Shown here one piece after another: positions 34,050-44,700 of a DNA stretch of 64,000 nucleotides (its first letter is position 1; each line of letters begins with the position of its first letter). The stretch is from Notamacropus eugenii (Eukaryota > Chordata > Mammalia > Diprotodontia > Macropodidae). The notes under the pieces are model-generated. The model saw only the letters and a program-made list of their open reading frames with translations, was not told the DNA's origin and did no database searches. The translations under genes and the position numbers were made by a program. The stretch lies in NCBI RefSeq assembly GCF_028372415.1, contig NC_092877.1, forward strand, positions 251,983,510-252,047,509, read 5' to 3'.

Positions 34050-36059
34050 GCCCTTTCACCCTTATGGCTTCACTCATCCCACTTGTCAACCCCACCCTCA
34101 ACCCCACCCCCACTTCTATAAAAAGCTCTCAAATACTGGCAGAAGTCAGGTGAAGTCCTGACCTAGAGGCTTATTTCTGGATTTTTATTGTGAAAAGTAA
34201 AGATCTGTTCAGACTTGAAATTCAAACCCCTTTGAAGCTATCCTATCATATTTCCCCTTGTCCCCTTTAATCCAGTGTTGGTTGGGGATGGGAGAGGGAC
34301 TGTTAGGTAACAGGAATTAAGGGCTTTTCTTCTTACGGAGAATATTCAAGAGAGAAGCTGAAACCAACACCCAGCCTTGGGCTTCCCAGGAGCTAAGATA
34401 AAGATTCCTTTATACCTTTCCTTATTTATATTTTCTTATAGTAACTGGAGCCATGCCTTTTGAAGTAAGTCTTTAGGGAAGTTAATGGAAAAGCAAATTT
34501 GAATCTCAATTTCGATTTAAGGGTTCACAATCTGATTTGAAGGGTTCTGACTTCCAAAGGTTTTTTACTTTGCCATGGCTTGTATAATATGTAACTAGGG
34601 AAAGAATTGTAAATTTTAGATTTGGAATTTTCCTTGAAATGACCTGCTAGAATTTTGTAATACTGATACAGGCCAGTAAAAGCAGTTGAATTGCAGAATG
34701 AAACTGAAGAGGAATATGGAAATTAAAAGCATCAGGCAACTCATAGTCTAAGTTAATGCCCCTGTTTAATATGGAAGAACCCTTACTCATATTTGAAAAG
34801 GTAGTTTGGGGAAGCAAAGTCAACGTTATTTTTTGTCTGGCAGTTTCATATCAGATGTCCTGGTGCTAAGTTGTCTGAGAAATACATGTAGAATGCCCTG
34901 CAAGGACTGAATTAACTATCAGTGTTTAATATTGTGGTTTATGTGTTTCCATCCCTTGCTTGAAGAATTATTAACAGTATGGATTACTTCTTTCTGCCAA
35001 TCAGTGATGTAGGTAGGGAAATAGCTACTGCCCAGGATAAAACCTAGTTTGGTTGTTACGCTGCTGAGACCTTGGTTCCATGTATTGGATTGAACACTTC
35101 ACTTTTAGTAGATTTACTATATTAGATGACCCAAGTGATTCTAAAAATTATTAATGTGATAGGCACAAGTCAGCAACCCACCAAAGACGGGAACTGTCAG
35201 CAATCTGATCGCTTAATGCTTACTGGTGACATATCAGAGCTTTCATGAATTGATTATCCTGAGAGGGGACAACTAAATATTGAATTGGTCTCAAGTATTT
35301 AAATAGGGACACTGGAAAGATTTAGAGAATCATTCTTAAAAGATGTTGACAAGGTTTTTCTGAAAAGACTCCTTGTTGCAAAGCCTGACATTTTCAAAGC
35401 AGAATTAAAGGAAATCAGATCTAATGAAACTAAACAAGTCTACAGAAACCTCCAGGTGAATGTTAAAGGTGACTTTAAGTTGAAATGTAGTAAGTGATAC
35501 TGCTCACCAAGGATAATGATCTAGTGTATAATTAGGGATGGGATCCTTGAATCCAAAAAAATATTTGTTGATTGATATTTTAAGGCCTCATCTCACTGGG
35601 AGTGTTAGATGCTCAATTGAGAGCGCAGAGGAGCAGATCAGAGGAGGGACATAGAAATATTAGACATAAAGATAGAACTTTACCTTCCTCTCAATGTCTC
35701 TCCAACTATTTAAGGAAAAAAATGTCATAAGTTTGAAGATAATATTCCCAGAATAAATGTCACCTTATGAAGCGGTTTTTTCTTCCTGGCTTATATTATT
35801 GTTGTATGGTTAAGTCGAATACTGTTCTGTTGGCAGTGAAAAATCAGTGTTTTAAATTGTGTGTACTTGTAGCTTTCAGATGTAGCCAGCCTTTGAAGAG
35901 ATGGAATTTGGAAGTTCAAAAAGTACTCCAAAGCCTATTTTCTGGATTATCTCTGAAATGTGAACTACTCACTTATTTGTGTCCTTTTTGGCACCTTTTT
36001 CTGGGAACCTCTGAAAACTTCCAGTGCTACTATCTTTCATTACCTGTGTTAAGATGAAG
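34050..36059. other. Unassigned, apparently single-copy sequence
   Basis: I see no repeat family in this 2-kb stretch, which is one of the longest in the window without visible transposon sequence. A 96-codon open frame at 35767-36057 has no recognisable domain. Confidence 0.4.
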
Positions 36060-36610
36060 ATGAATTCTTAGGACTCCCTGTGACATCAGCTATGGGGAGC
36101 CAATCAGATTCATCTGAGTAAGAATCTGTCTTTCCCTATAAACTCCATGTTCCTTGTCCTCAGCCTGGCCTGGCTGCAATGAAGACCCCAGACACTTTCA
36201 TTTCCGCCTATCAAGCTATGAGGAGTGATGACAGCTTTGTGTAACCTAGATATGCCAAGTCAGGTAGATAAACTTTCAAAGATTATCTTTGACCCTTCTC
36301 TTGCTCTTACTTTGGCCTGAAGACCATCATGACTTTCCTCTTAAGACCAGATCACTTCTCTCCCCTTCCAGTGACTGAAAACTGACACTGTTCTTGGCTC
36401 TGAGCACCTCTTGTCCCTTTCCTTCCAGGTCTCAACCTCTGATGTCTTAAGTCTTGCCTTATGTCTTCCCCAGGGAGAGTTAAAATGTGCCCATAATAAA
36501 GACTTGTTATTTTTAGCCTCAATAGCTTATCTGAAGCTTTTTGTGTAAAAGTTTCAAATGCTGGAAACAAAGAATACCTTGCAATACCTCCAACACCTCT
36601 CCTGCTCAAC
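36060..36610 (+). mobile_element. Possible solo LTR with a promoter-like layout
   Basis: 'gagccaatcagattc' (a CCAAT box) lies near 36100. 'ccctataaactcc' (a TATA box) follows about 35 bp later, and 'cccataataaagac' (a polyadenylation hexamer) lies near 36494. This spacing and the absence of an open frame suggest an LTR. Termini and target duplication are not clear, and a decayed host promoter cannot be excluded. Confidence 0.35.
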
Positions 36611-37904
36611 AATCCATGTTCCATAGGCTGGGAGCCACAATTCTAGATGATATTATTTTCTGTTGCTTCCTTTTCCTTAATTATTGAAATGATTTTCAAT
36701 GCCTCGTGTTCATTCTTTCAAATGAAGTGGGCATTCTATGTTTTCCAAGATTTATATTTGTAGAGTAGACTATTTAGTTTTGTCTATACGAGAGAAATGT
36801 AATACTCTGCTATACATAAGGGCCAAGTAAGGGATCAGAAATCAAATAACTGAGTTTCTAAGGCTATGCTTTAAAAAGAGAAAGTTATAGTATTTCACAG
36901 ATATTCATGTAAGTGCTCTTGCCTCTAATTTTTCGCAAGAACCCTAATGTCAACAGAACTATTTAAAACACTAAGTTTCTTCACATCAACTAGAGGTTCC
37001 CCATCTTGGATGTGAGTTCCCCAACCAGTCAAGGATAAGGGAAAGTGTGAAATCCCTTTTACATCTCATATCCCTGACAGCCTTTAACTATGTGTAATGG
37101 AATTAAGACTGAAAACCTCTAACTATTCAGACAAATGGGCTCACAACAACAGCAACAGGAAAGCTCTCCAAGCCTTCAAGCTTCAATTTCTTCAAAGGAA
37201 AAAATATGCCCGTTAAAGCTCCTGGGATTACTTTTTAAGAGGTACCAGCAGCTCCAGGAAAATTTTGAAAGATTCCTGCTGCAGGGGTAAACAGCAAGGA
37301 AAACACAATAAGGACAAAAGCATCCTATCTGTGGTAACAGAATACAAGGGAACTAAGGGGAATACAGAGGATGTAGCATGTAAAGTCTAGAAAAAGTGAG
37401 AGACAAAGAGCTTCAGAGGCCCAAGGGAAAAAAAATTAACCTAAAGTGTTTTTGCAGGGTCTCTAGGTTTGTTCTGGTTTGATACTGACAATTGACATTT
37501 CTCAGTAACTCTCCCTGTTTATGATCACAATGAATTCATCTCTCCTTCATTCAGTATGTTGTACATTAAAGGCAAGAATATAGACTGGGTCTCATTAGGC
37601 TAATGAAATGAACACTTGGTGTATTTCTTCAGAAAAAAAGCATATTGTCTGAGATTCCTGAGGGAGTGATATGAGGCTTCATTCATACTATCACAGATTT
37701 ATTAGCTGGTACAAGAAATAGGGATGGGAAATGGAGCTATATGAGAGGGATATGAATGATTCATAATCTACCAAAGATATATGTCTGAAGACTAGTCTAA
37801 GATACTGCATGATTAAATACTTCTGCTATATGAGTCTAATCATCAACTTGTTTTTCTGTAGTCATCCTATTTTCAGTTTGCTAGTAGAAATTTACAAGGA
37901 CTAT
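36611..37904. other. Unassigned intergenic sequence
   Basis: No repeat or gene recognised. Confidence 0.4.
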
Positions 37905-38060
37905 ATGTATTTATATATATATATATATAGGTGTATGTATACATATGTATTATGCATATTATATATACAAACATTTGTATATTTGTACTTACACAATTTG
38001 TATATACATATATTATACACATTTATATATATGTATCTAATCTATTTTTACATACTTATA
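37905..38060. repeat. AT-rich low-complexity tract
   Basis: Contains (TA)n near 37911-37929 and then TATAC/ATATG mixtures. An open frame spanning it is a composition artefact. Confidence 0.75.
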
Positions 38061-38514
38061 ATTTCAATTTCATTTCTCAACTTCTCTGATTCTTAGTGGA
38101 GAAACTGAAAATATAATTGCAAAAGTCCTGTAATATTACAGGAAAGGTATGGATAATGTTGGAATTCAGCTACCTATTAGTTTATAATCATGATTTTTCT
38201 TGTATCTTTCCATCTCTGTTTCATAAGAACTTTAATGATTCTGGATCCTTTTATAGCTTTCTCATTTTTTTCACTTCAATTATTACTCTTTCCTACCCAC
38301 TCAATTCCTGAATTGAACATATGGCCTTCATTCCACAGTTTTTAGCAGTTAGCATCTTGTTTCACAATGAACATTTTTTCCTTGTGATAAATGTAAATAC
38401 AGACTATTTCATCTATTTCAGGTTTTAAAGATAATCACTTTGCCTTTTCCACTAGTATCTTGCCATTTAAAAGTCATAAAATAAAATACAAAACAGGTCA
38501 TTCCGCTAAACTTT
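38061..38514. other. Unassigned intergenic sequence
   Basis: Nothing recognisable. Confidence 0.4.
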
Positions 38515-38615
38515 CCAATGTTTGTTGAAAGCACTACTATGTTTCTGGGAGCCCAGGTTAATAAATTTGTAGTCATCCTTGATTGATTCTTGCCTTTCCC
38601 TCATTTCATATAGAA
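38515..38615 (+). mobile_element. L2, left part of an interrupted copy
   Basis: 'gaaagcactactatgtttct' and 'gtagtcatccttgattgatt' are L2 sequence that continues at 39286 after a 670-bp insertion. Confidence 0.7.
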
Positions 38616-39285
38616 TTGACCTGCTTTAGGGGTGTTGACATGGTTTAGGGGTGGCTGGGACCCCAAAATGTCAGGGTACAAGGCACAGCTACCTGGAATG
38701 AATTCACACACTCTGTCTTCCAGTTAAGTGGCAAAGTTTTTTGTGATGCCAATAGAAGTGGGAAAGGATTCTTAGGGAACCTGCAACCTGATAGCAGTGA
38801 TGTTAAAGCTTATATGGAAAAGGAACAGTGAGAGGACGCCAAGTATAATAATTAGGTGATGGGAAGGGATGAGATTAGGGAGTGGTCAGAATATACAAGT
38901 AGTCTGGTTGCTGGGCTGCTGGAAATGTAGGGGAAAACTCAGGCCTTCAACAGAAATAACTTTGTTGATACCAGACATTGAGGGAGAAAAGTCCGTTTTT
39001 CTTTTGTTTTGTTTTTTTTGTTTTTTTGTTTTGTTTTTTTTTTGTTTAGCTCCCAAAAGCTGGTACTTGGAAATCTGGCACCAAAGCGAGAGTCCTTGGG
39101 TCAGTACCAGAGAAAGAGTTCTTGGGGTAGGCACCTCTATGCTGATAGCTTTTATCTGAGGAATTACAGGGTCAATTTTCTCCAGGGTAGGAGGATAGGC
39201 TAGGGACTTACTTGGATTAAGGTTGCTGCCAGATGCATGGTTTTTGCCTTTTGGGTGCCAGGTCCCATCACCTGATCAGAACTGA
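38616..39285 (-). mobile_element. Probable solo LTR inserted in L2
   Basis: The insert begins TG and ends CA. It is flanked by gaat on the left and gaac on the right, which could be a 4-bp duplication with one change. On the minus strand it has a TATA-like 'ccatataagc' and, near its end, 'ttttggggtcccagccaccc', reminiscent of the region around a retroviral LTR end. A homopolymer-rich A/C tract at 39001-39048 is unusual for an LTR. No retroviral genes are present. The class is inferred; the interruption of L2 is clearly visible. Confidence 0.5.
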
Positions 39286-39972
39286 TTGCCAAATTTTGTG
39301 GATTCTACTTCCTCAGTATTTCTCACATCCAGTCATAAAGTCTCTACCTTTGTCCTGGCACAACTTTTCTGGACTATGGCAATAATCTACTAGTTCATTT
39401 TCCTGACACTGATCTTTCTCTAATCCATGCTCCTTACAGTGCTAAAAAAGATAGTCAGAAAAAAGAGACCTTCTCTCAGATAAAAAATCCTTCAATCGTT
39501 TCTAAGCTAAATTACAAACTTCTTAATTTGCATTTAAAATCCTTCATAACCTGGCTCCCACCTACCTTTCAAGTTTTATTTCAGTAGACTTCTCTTCATG
39601 TCTTCTCCCTTGTAGTCTACCTAGCTCATTAGTTATTGTCAGTACATGGCATTCCATCTACTGCCTCCCCTGAAAAATCATCTCCCATTTATAGAATACA
39701 TTTGTTCTCATTTCCACTTCTAGGAATCTCTAGCCTCTTCATAGCACACCAAAAATTATTTACCCTATATTTGACCTCTTTTCTTCTCCTGATTATTAGA
39801 TCTCTCTCTTAAAATAACAATAGATATATGATGTATTTATCTACCTGTGCACAAGTTGTACATCAGTCCTCCTTGCATTCTCAAGATTATAAACTCCTGG
39901 AGAGGAGGGACTGATTCATTTTCGGTTTTGAATACTCAGTAACTCATTGAATTAAATTAACTTGTTGAATTA
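39286..39972 (+). mobile_element. L2, right part of the interrupted copy, to its 3' end
   Basis: The sequence continues L2 in order: 'gattgccaaattttgtggat', 'ctggactatggcaataatct', 'aaatccttcataacctggct', 'cacctacctttcaag', and finally the 3' tail 'ctcctggagaggaggga'. The half-L1 is inserted about 25 bp beyond this end. Confidence 0.85.
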
Positions 39973-39997
39973 AAAGTAAAGCTTCAGGAGTAGCTTG

Positions 39998-40013
39998 AAA
40001 AAAGTAAAAATAG
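39998..40013. repeat. Target-site duplication, left copy, of the half-L1
   Basis: The 16-mer 'aaaaaagtaaaaatag' is identical to 42681-42696 and lies directly before the element's first bases. Confidence 0.95.
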
Positions 40014-40702
40014 GGAGCCAAGATGGCGGAGTAGAAAGACGCACATACACGTAGCTCCGAACCCACAACCCATAGAACATCTACAAATAAGTAACTCACG
40101 GTGAATTCTGCACCCAGAGGCCACAGAAAATTGGAGCGAGGGAGATTTCTGTTCCAGAGAGACCTGCAAACCTCTTGTAAAAGGTCGTTCGTGCCGCGGA
40201 CTGGGCGCCAGGACTGGGAGCTGGGACTGGGAGCTGAGTACAGCCCTGCCTCAGCCGCAGCACCAAGAGGAAAAGATCCGAGCGGGCTTCAGGGACGGGA
40301 TCTCCAGCGGCCACATGGGTCCCTCCACACACAGGTGACGGGGGTCGGTGAGAAGGTCTCTTTGGTGGGTCGAGAGGGGAGTGGGGTGCCCCCATACTCA
40401 GGCCCCCTCAGAAGGCAACAGCGGAGGCGGGAGCAGACCTGAGCTCCCCAAGCAGGCAGGAGCCCGAATCCATTGTTGAAGGTCTCTGCATAAACCCCCT
40501 GATGGAACTGAGCCCGTGAGGCGGCCCTGCCCCGACCCGGGCAGCTGAACTTGATCTCACACTGAATAGCATCCCTGCCCCTGCCGAAGCCCCAAAGCTG
40601 GGAGCAGCATTTGATTCTCAGACCCCAAGCGCGGGCTGGGAGGATCAGGAGGCAAGGTCGGTGTGAGGAGAATATTCAGAGTTCAAGTTACTGGCTGGGA
40701 AA
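40014..40702 (+). promoter_or_regulatory. Half-L1 5' UTR with internal promoter
   Basis: This leader is far more GC- and CpG-rich than its surroundings (for example 'cgttcgtgccgcgg' near 40188). It starts with 'gccaagatggcgg', whose 'aagatggcgg' is a good YY1 site; YY1 sets the start site in human L1. By analogy it should hold an internal Pol II promoter. Open frames occur on both strands because of the low stop-codon density, not because of clear coding signal. Confidence 0.65.
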
Positions 40703-41812
40703 ATGTCCAGAAAAGGGAAAAAAAACAAGACTATTGAGGGTTACTTTCTTGGTGAGCAGGTTTCTCCTCCCCTCCCTTCTGATGAAGAAGAGCGGTGCTC
40801 ACCATCAGGGGAAGACACGGAAGTCAGTGCTTCTAAATCCCAGCCCACTCAATGGGATCTGTTCTGGGAAAAGGTCTTAAAGAGCCCAAACAATTTTCAA
40901 AATCATGATAGAGAGGTGGAGGAAAAACTGGGAAGAGTAATAAAAGACTTGCAAGCAAAGTCTGAACAACAAATCAACTCCCTGCTAAAGGAGACCCAAA
41001 AAAATGCGGAAGAAAATAACACCTTGAAAAATAGGCTAACTCAACTGGCAAAGGAGGTTCAAGAAGCCAATGAGGAGAAGAATGCTTTCAAAAGCAGAAT
41101 TAGCCAAATGGAAAAGGAGATTCAAAAGCTCACTGAAGAAAATAATTCTTTCAAAATTAGAATGGAACAGATGGAGGCTAATGACTTTATGAGAAACCAA
41201 GAAATCACAAAACAAAACCAAAAGAATGAAAAAATGGAAGAGAATGTGAAATATCTCATTGGAAAAACAACTGACCTAGAGAATAGATCCAGGAGAGACA
41301 ATTTAAAAATTATGGGCCTACCTGAAAGCCAGGATCAAAAAAAGAGCCTAGACATCATCTTTCATGAAATTATCAAGGAAAACTGCCCTGAGATTCTAGA
41401 ACCAGAGGGCAAAATAAGTATTCAAGGAATCCACAGATCACCACCTAAAAGAGATCCAAAAAGAGAAACTCCTAGGAGCATTGTGGCCAAATTCCAGAGT
41501 TCCCAGATCAAGGAGAAAATATTGCAAGCAGCTAGAAAGAAACAATTCAAATGTTGTGGAAATACAATCAGGATAACACAAGATCTAGCAGCTTCCACAT
41601 TAAGGGATCGAAGGGCGTGGAATAGGATATTCCAGAAGTCAAAGGAACTAGGACTAAAACCAAGAATTACCTACCCAGCAAAACTGAATATAATACTTCG
41701 GGGGAAAAATTGGTCTTTCAATGAAATAGAGGACTTTCAAGCATTCTTGTTGAAAAGACCAGAGCTGAAAAGAAAATTTGACTTTCAAACACAAGAAAGA
41801 AGAGAAGCATGA
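40703..41812 (+). CDS. Half-L1 ORF1 protein, intact 369 aa RNA-binding chaperone
   Basis: This is the L1 ORF1 protein, a trimeric RNA-binding chaperone that coats element RNA in cytoplasmic particles. Residues 1-60 form a basic then acidic, likely disordered head. Residues about 65-190 have heptad-like, charged and leucine-rich sequence of the coiled coil that trimerises. The RNA-recognition domain starts at 'ENRSRRDNLKIMGLPE' (193-208) and includes 'RSIVAKFQS' (259-267). The C-terminal domain holds 'DLAASTLRDRRAWNRIF' (294-310) and 'ITYPAKLNIILRG' (322-334). The length is a little above the human protein (338). The start ATG is in a fair context (gaaaATGt) and is the first in frame after the leader. 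No stop or frameshift interrupts it. ORF2 does not follow, so the protein could only act with an L1 enzyme made elsewhere. Its remnant relative is at 55195-56178. Confidence 0.95.
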   Translation: MSRKGKKNKTIEGYFLGEQVSPPLPSDEEERCSPSGEDTEVSASKSQPTQWDLFWEKVLKSPNNFQNHDREVEEKLGRVIKDLQAKSEQQINSLLKETQKNAEENNTLKNRLTQLAKEVQEANEEKNAFKSRISQMEKEIQKLTEENNSFKIRMEQMEANDFMRNQEITKQNQKNEKMEENVKYLIGKTTDLENRSRRDNLKIMGLPESQDQKKSLDIIFHEIIKENCPEILEPEGKISIQGIHRSPPKRDPKRETPRSIVAKFQSSQIKEKILQAARKKQFKCCGNTIRITQDLAASTLRDRRAWNRIFQKSKELGLKPRITYPAKLNIILRGKNWSFNEIEDFQAFLLKRPELKRKFDFQTQERREA

Positions 41813-42680
41813 AAAAGTAAATAGCAAAGAGAAGTCATAAGGGACTTTGCAAAAGTTGAACTGTTTACATTCCTACATGGAAAGACAATATTTGTAACTC
41901 TTGAAACTATTCAGCATCTGGGTACAGGGTGGGATAACACACACACACATGCACACGCACACACACACGCACACACACATAGAGACAGAGTACACAAAGT
42001 GAACTGAAGAGGAGGGGATCATATCTTAAAAAAAAATGAAATCAAGCAGTGAGAGAGAAATATATTGGGAGGAGAAAGGGAGAAATAGAATGGGGCAAAT
42101 TATCTCTCATAAAAGAGGCAAGCAAAAGACTTTTTAGTGAAGGGAAAAAGAGGGAAGGTGAGAGAAAAACATGAAGTTTACTCTCATCACATTCCACTAA
42201 AGGAAGGAATAAAATGCACAGTCATTTTGGTATGAAAACCTATCTTACAATACAGGAAAGTGGGGGATAAGGGGATAAGCAGGGTGGGGGGGATGATGGA
42301 AGGGGGGGCACGGGGAGGAGGGAGCAATTTGAGGTCAACACTCATGGGGAGGGACAGGATCAAAAGAGAGAACAGAAGTAATGGGGGACAGGATAGGATG
42401 GAAGGAAATATAATTAGTTCTTACACAACACGACTATTATGGAAGTCATTTGCAAAACTGCACAGATCTGGCCTATATTGAATTGCTTGCCTTCCAAAGG
42501 GAAGGGGTGGGGAGGGAGGGAGGGCAGATTGGCAGACAGGGGCAATTAGAACGCTAGGTGTTTTGGGGTGGGGGGAGGGGACAAAAGGGGAGAAAATGTG
42601 GAACCCAAAATTTTGTGAAAATGAATGTTAAAAGTTAAATAAATTAATAACAAAAAAAATATATAAAAAAAATAAAAAAT
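41813..42680 (+). other. Half-L1 3' UTR, fused from the inter-ORF spacer and the L1 3' UTR, with A-rich tail
   Basis: The first 600 bp (to about 42410) are collinear with the spacer between ORF1 and ORF2 in the L1 at 56179-56764; both share 'gttgaactgtttacatt'-like and 'atggaaggaaata' blocks. After 42411 the sequence changes to L1 3' UTR type ('actattatggaagtcatttg', 'gcctatattgaattgctt'). Three G-rich runs (42285-42322, 42503-42524, 42565-42590) fit G-quadruplex patterns, a recurrent feature of L1 3' UTRs. A CA-rich tract lies at 41938-41979. Confidence 0.75.
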
Positions 42681-42696
42681 AAAAAAGTAAAAATAG
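42681..42696. repeat. Target-site duplication, right copy, of the half-L1
   Basis: Identical to 39998-40013 over 16 bases. Confidence 0.95.
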
Positions 42697-43989
42697 AAGC
42701 CAAAAAACAGAGTCTTAAAGAATGGTATGAGATTTCTAGGAAATGTATCAATCTAGAGTATTCTAGATAGCACACTTATGAATATCCCATATTTAAAAAG
42801 ATTAGCAAAATTAGAAATGAAATAATAACACACAGATTTTTAGATTGTAATATGCACAAAGGCCTGCTATATACCATTTGCCTTACCTTGACAATCGTTG
42901 GTATCTTAGGTACTTGCTATGTAGAATCTTAAAAAAAAGACAACCAATTCTTATAGTTGCAACATACTTTTCCTTTTTAATTTCTCTGAACAAAATCCTG
43001 TGATATGTAGTAACTGTTCTATATCCACAAGAACACTTGCATGTACAAATTAACTGGTCTGCCCTAGGTCAAATAGGAATAAAAAGAAGATCAAAACTCA
43101 AAGAAAATGGAACTCTAGTAATTTCTTAGTTAATTCAGTCTCATTTTCTTTCCACAAAATAGGCATTAAAATTAGGTTGATTTACAGTCTATAACATTTG
43201 TACATTCAAATCCCAGAAACTGTCAGATTGAATGAAATGGTCTACAATATCCCTACAGATTTAAACACTAGAGGGGAACTTAGCTTCTCTTCATCTTACT
43301 CCCATTGGCCACATCATTTTAGTAAAAACAAATTGGAATTTTAGAGGAACGCTTGATGAAAGCTTAAAATGTATGAAGAACCATACATTTTCTATACTTT
43401 GGAGGTGCTATAAATACTGATTTATCTCAAATTTTGTTTACATTTATTTTGCATGATGCATGAAAATAGTTCTGTGATCCATGCTAAATGATAAACTATC
43501 TTAAAATGTACACCATTTTTCAATATGCTTAACAATATCATTTTAGTAGTCACTTGTTTGTTAGGGGCTTAAGTAAAATTTGGCTGAAATTGTGCCACAT
43601 TGGCAACATGACTTCTGAGAGATTAGAAAATAATTCTTTAAAATATTTACTGAAAAAAATATGAACAGTGGCAGGAAGTCATAATTCTGGGTAAGTGTGA
43701 AATAAATGATTGAAATTTCAATCAGGATGTCTTATAGGAAGAATCCATCTATGTATGTGTAAGTATGTGTGTATGTGCATACACATATATACCCATATTA
43801 TCACAAATATTGTTAAAATTTTATACTAAGCTTAGCAACCATCACAAAAAATCACATACTCAAAAATGTGCTTATACATGAACATATAAGCATTTATAAT
43901 TTAAGTACATTAATTTTAGCAATATAATTATACCATATCATTTTGTTCTATTTTTAATTTAGATCTCTTTCTAAAGATTTCTAATTTTT
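42697..43989. other. Unassigned AT-rich intergenic sequence
   Basis: No repeat or gene recognised. Confidence 0.4.
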
Positions 43990-44700
43990 CTTTGAGGAGG
44001 AAAGGAATAGTGTTAAAATCATTTAACTACATATTTGTGTACTTAGTATTATCCTTCCGATTCTATCTTCACTCTTTATATAAATCTTTCCATATTTCTT
44101 TGTAATCTTCACATTTTTATTAAGACACAGTCATATTCCATTCTGTGCATATACCACAATTTGTTTAAACATCCATTAATCATTAGATACATGAGTTGTC
44201 TATAAATGCCTTACTTTTATGAATGATTCTACTATGGCTGCTTCTATACAAACAGTTCTTTCTTTTGTATTATTCTTTCAGTAGCATCCATAAAAACATA
44301 ATCCTAACAGTGACTCACTGGGTCAGAGTGTGAAGAGTTGTGGAGCTTTGACTGCATATTTCTGATGTACTTGCCCCAAAGATTCAGTCAATTCACAGGC
44401 TACCAGCGACCACCACTGTTAAATACTGTGCCTCCTTCCCTACAACCCCAACAATACTGAAGTTTATTGTTCTGCGTGTGTTTTTCTTTTTTGGCTATCT
44501 TTCCCAATGTAATGGATATAAGGTAAAATTTCTAAATTCTTTAGATTTATATTTTTCTTATTAGATATTTTAAACAACACACAGTGATTGGCAATAATCG
44601 TTTTTTCTTTGAGAACTGTTTATATCATTTGATAATTATTTATTGGAGTATAGATTTCAATTTTTTACGTGTTTTACAAATGTAAAGACTTCATAACTAA
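43990..44700 (-). mobile_element. Old L1 fragment, reversed
   Basis: The plus strand shows the reversed L1 order: 'gtcatattccattctgtgca', 'ataccacaatttgt', 'actcactgggtcagagtgtg' and 'ccccaacaatactgaagttt'. It is heavily diverged. Confidence 0.65.

Larger units (their letters stand above)
40014..42680 (+). mobile_element. Complete half-L1 (HAL1-type) retrotransposon, ORF1 only
   Basis: This 2,667-bp element starts 'ggagccaagatggcggagta', the typical start of marsupial L1. It has a 5' UTR of about 690 bp with many CpGs, an intact ORF1 (40703-41812), a G-rich 3' UTR and an A-rich tail (42649-42680). It is bounded by perfect 16-bp direct repeats. No endonuclease or reverse-transcriptase sequence is present. 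Such ORF1-only elements are known in mammals as HAL1 and must borrow the L1 ORF2 protein to move. Perfect duplications, surviving CpGs and an intact frame point to a young insertion, perhaps still polymorphic. Confidence 0.92.

Noticed and set aside
33970..34161. 63-codon proline-rich frame
   Set aside because: It is created by the C23 run and CCCACC repeats.
37809..38096. 95-codon frame rich in tyrosine, isoleucine and leucine
   Set aside because: It comes from TA-rich low-complexity sequence.
40101..40442. 113-codon sense frame in the half-L1 leader
   Set aside because: It lies upstream of ORF1 in GC-rich, stop-poor sequence and has no counterpart in the L1 leader at 54285.
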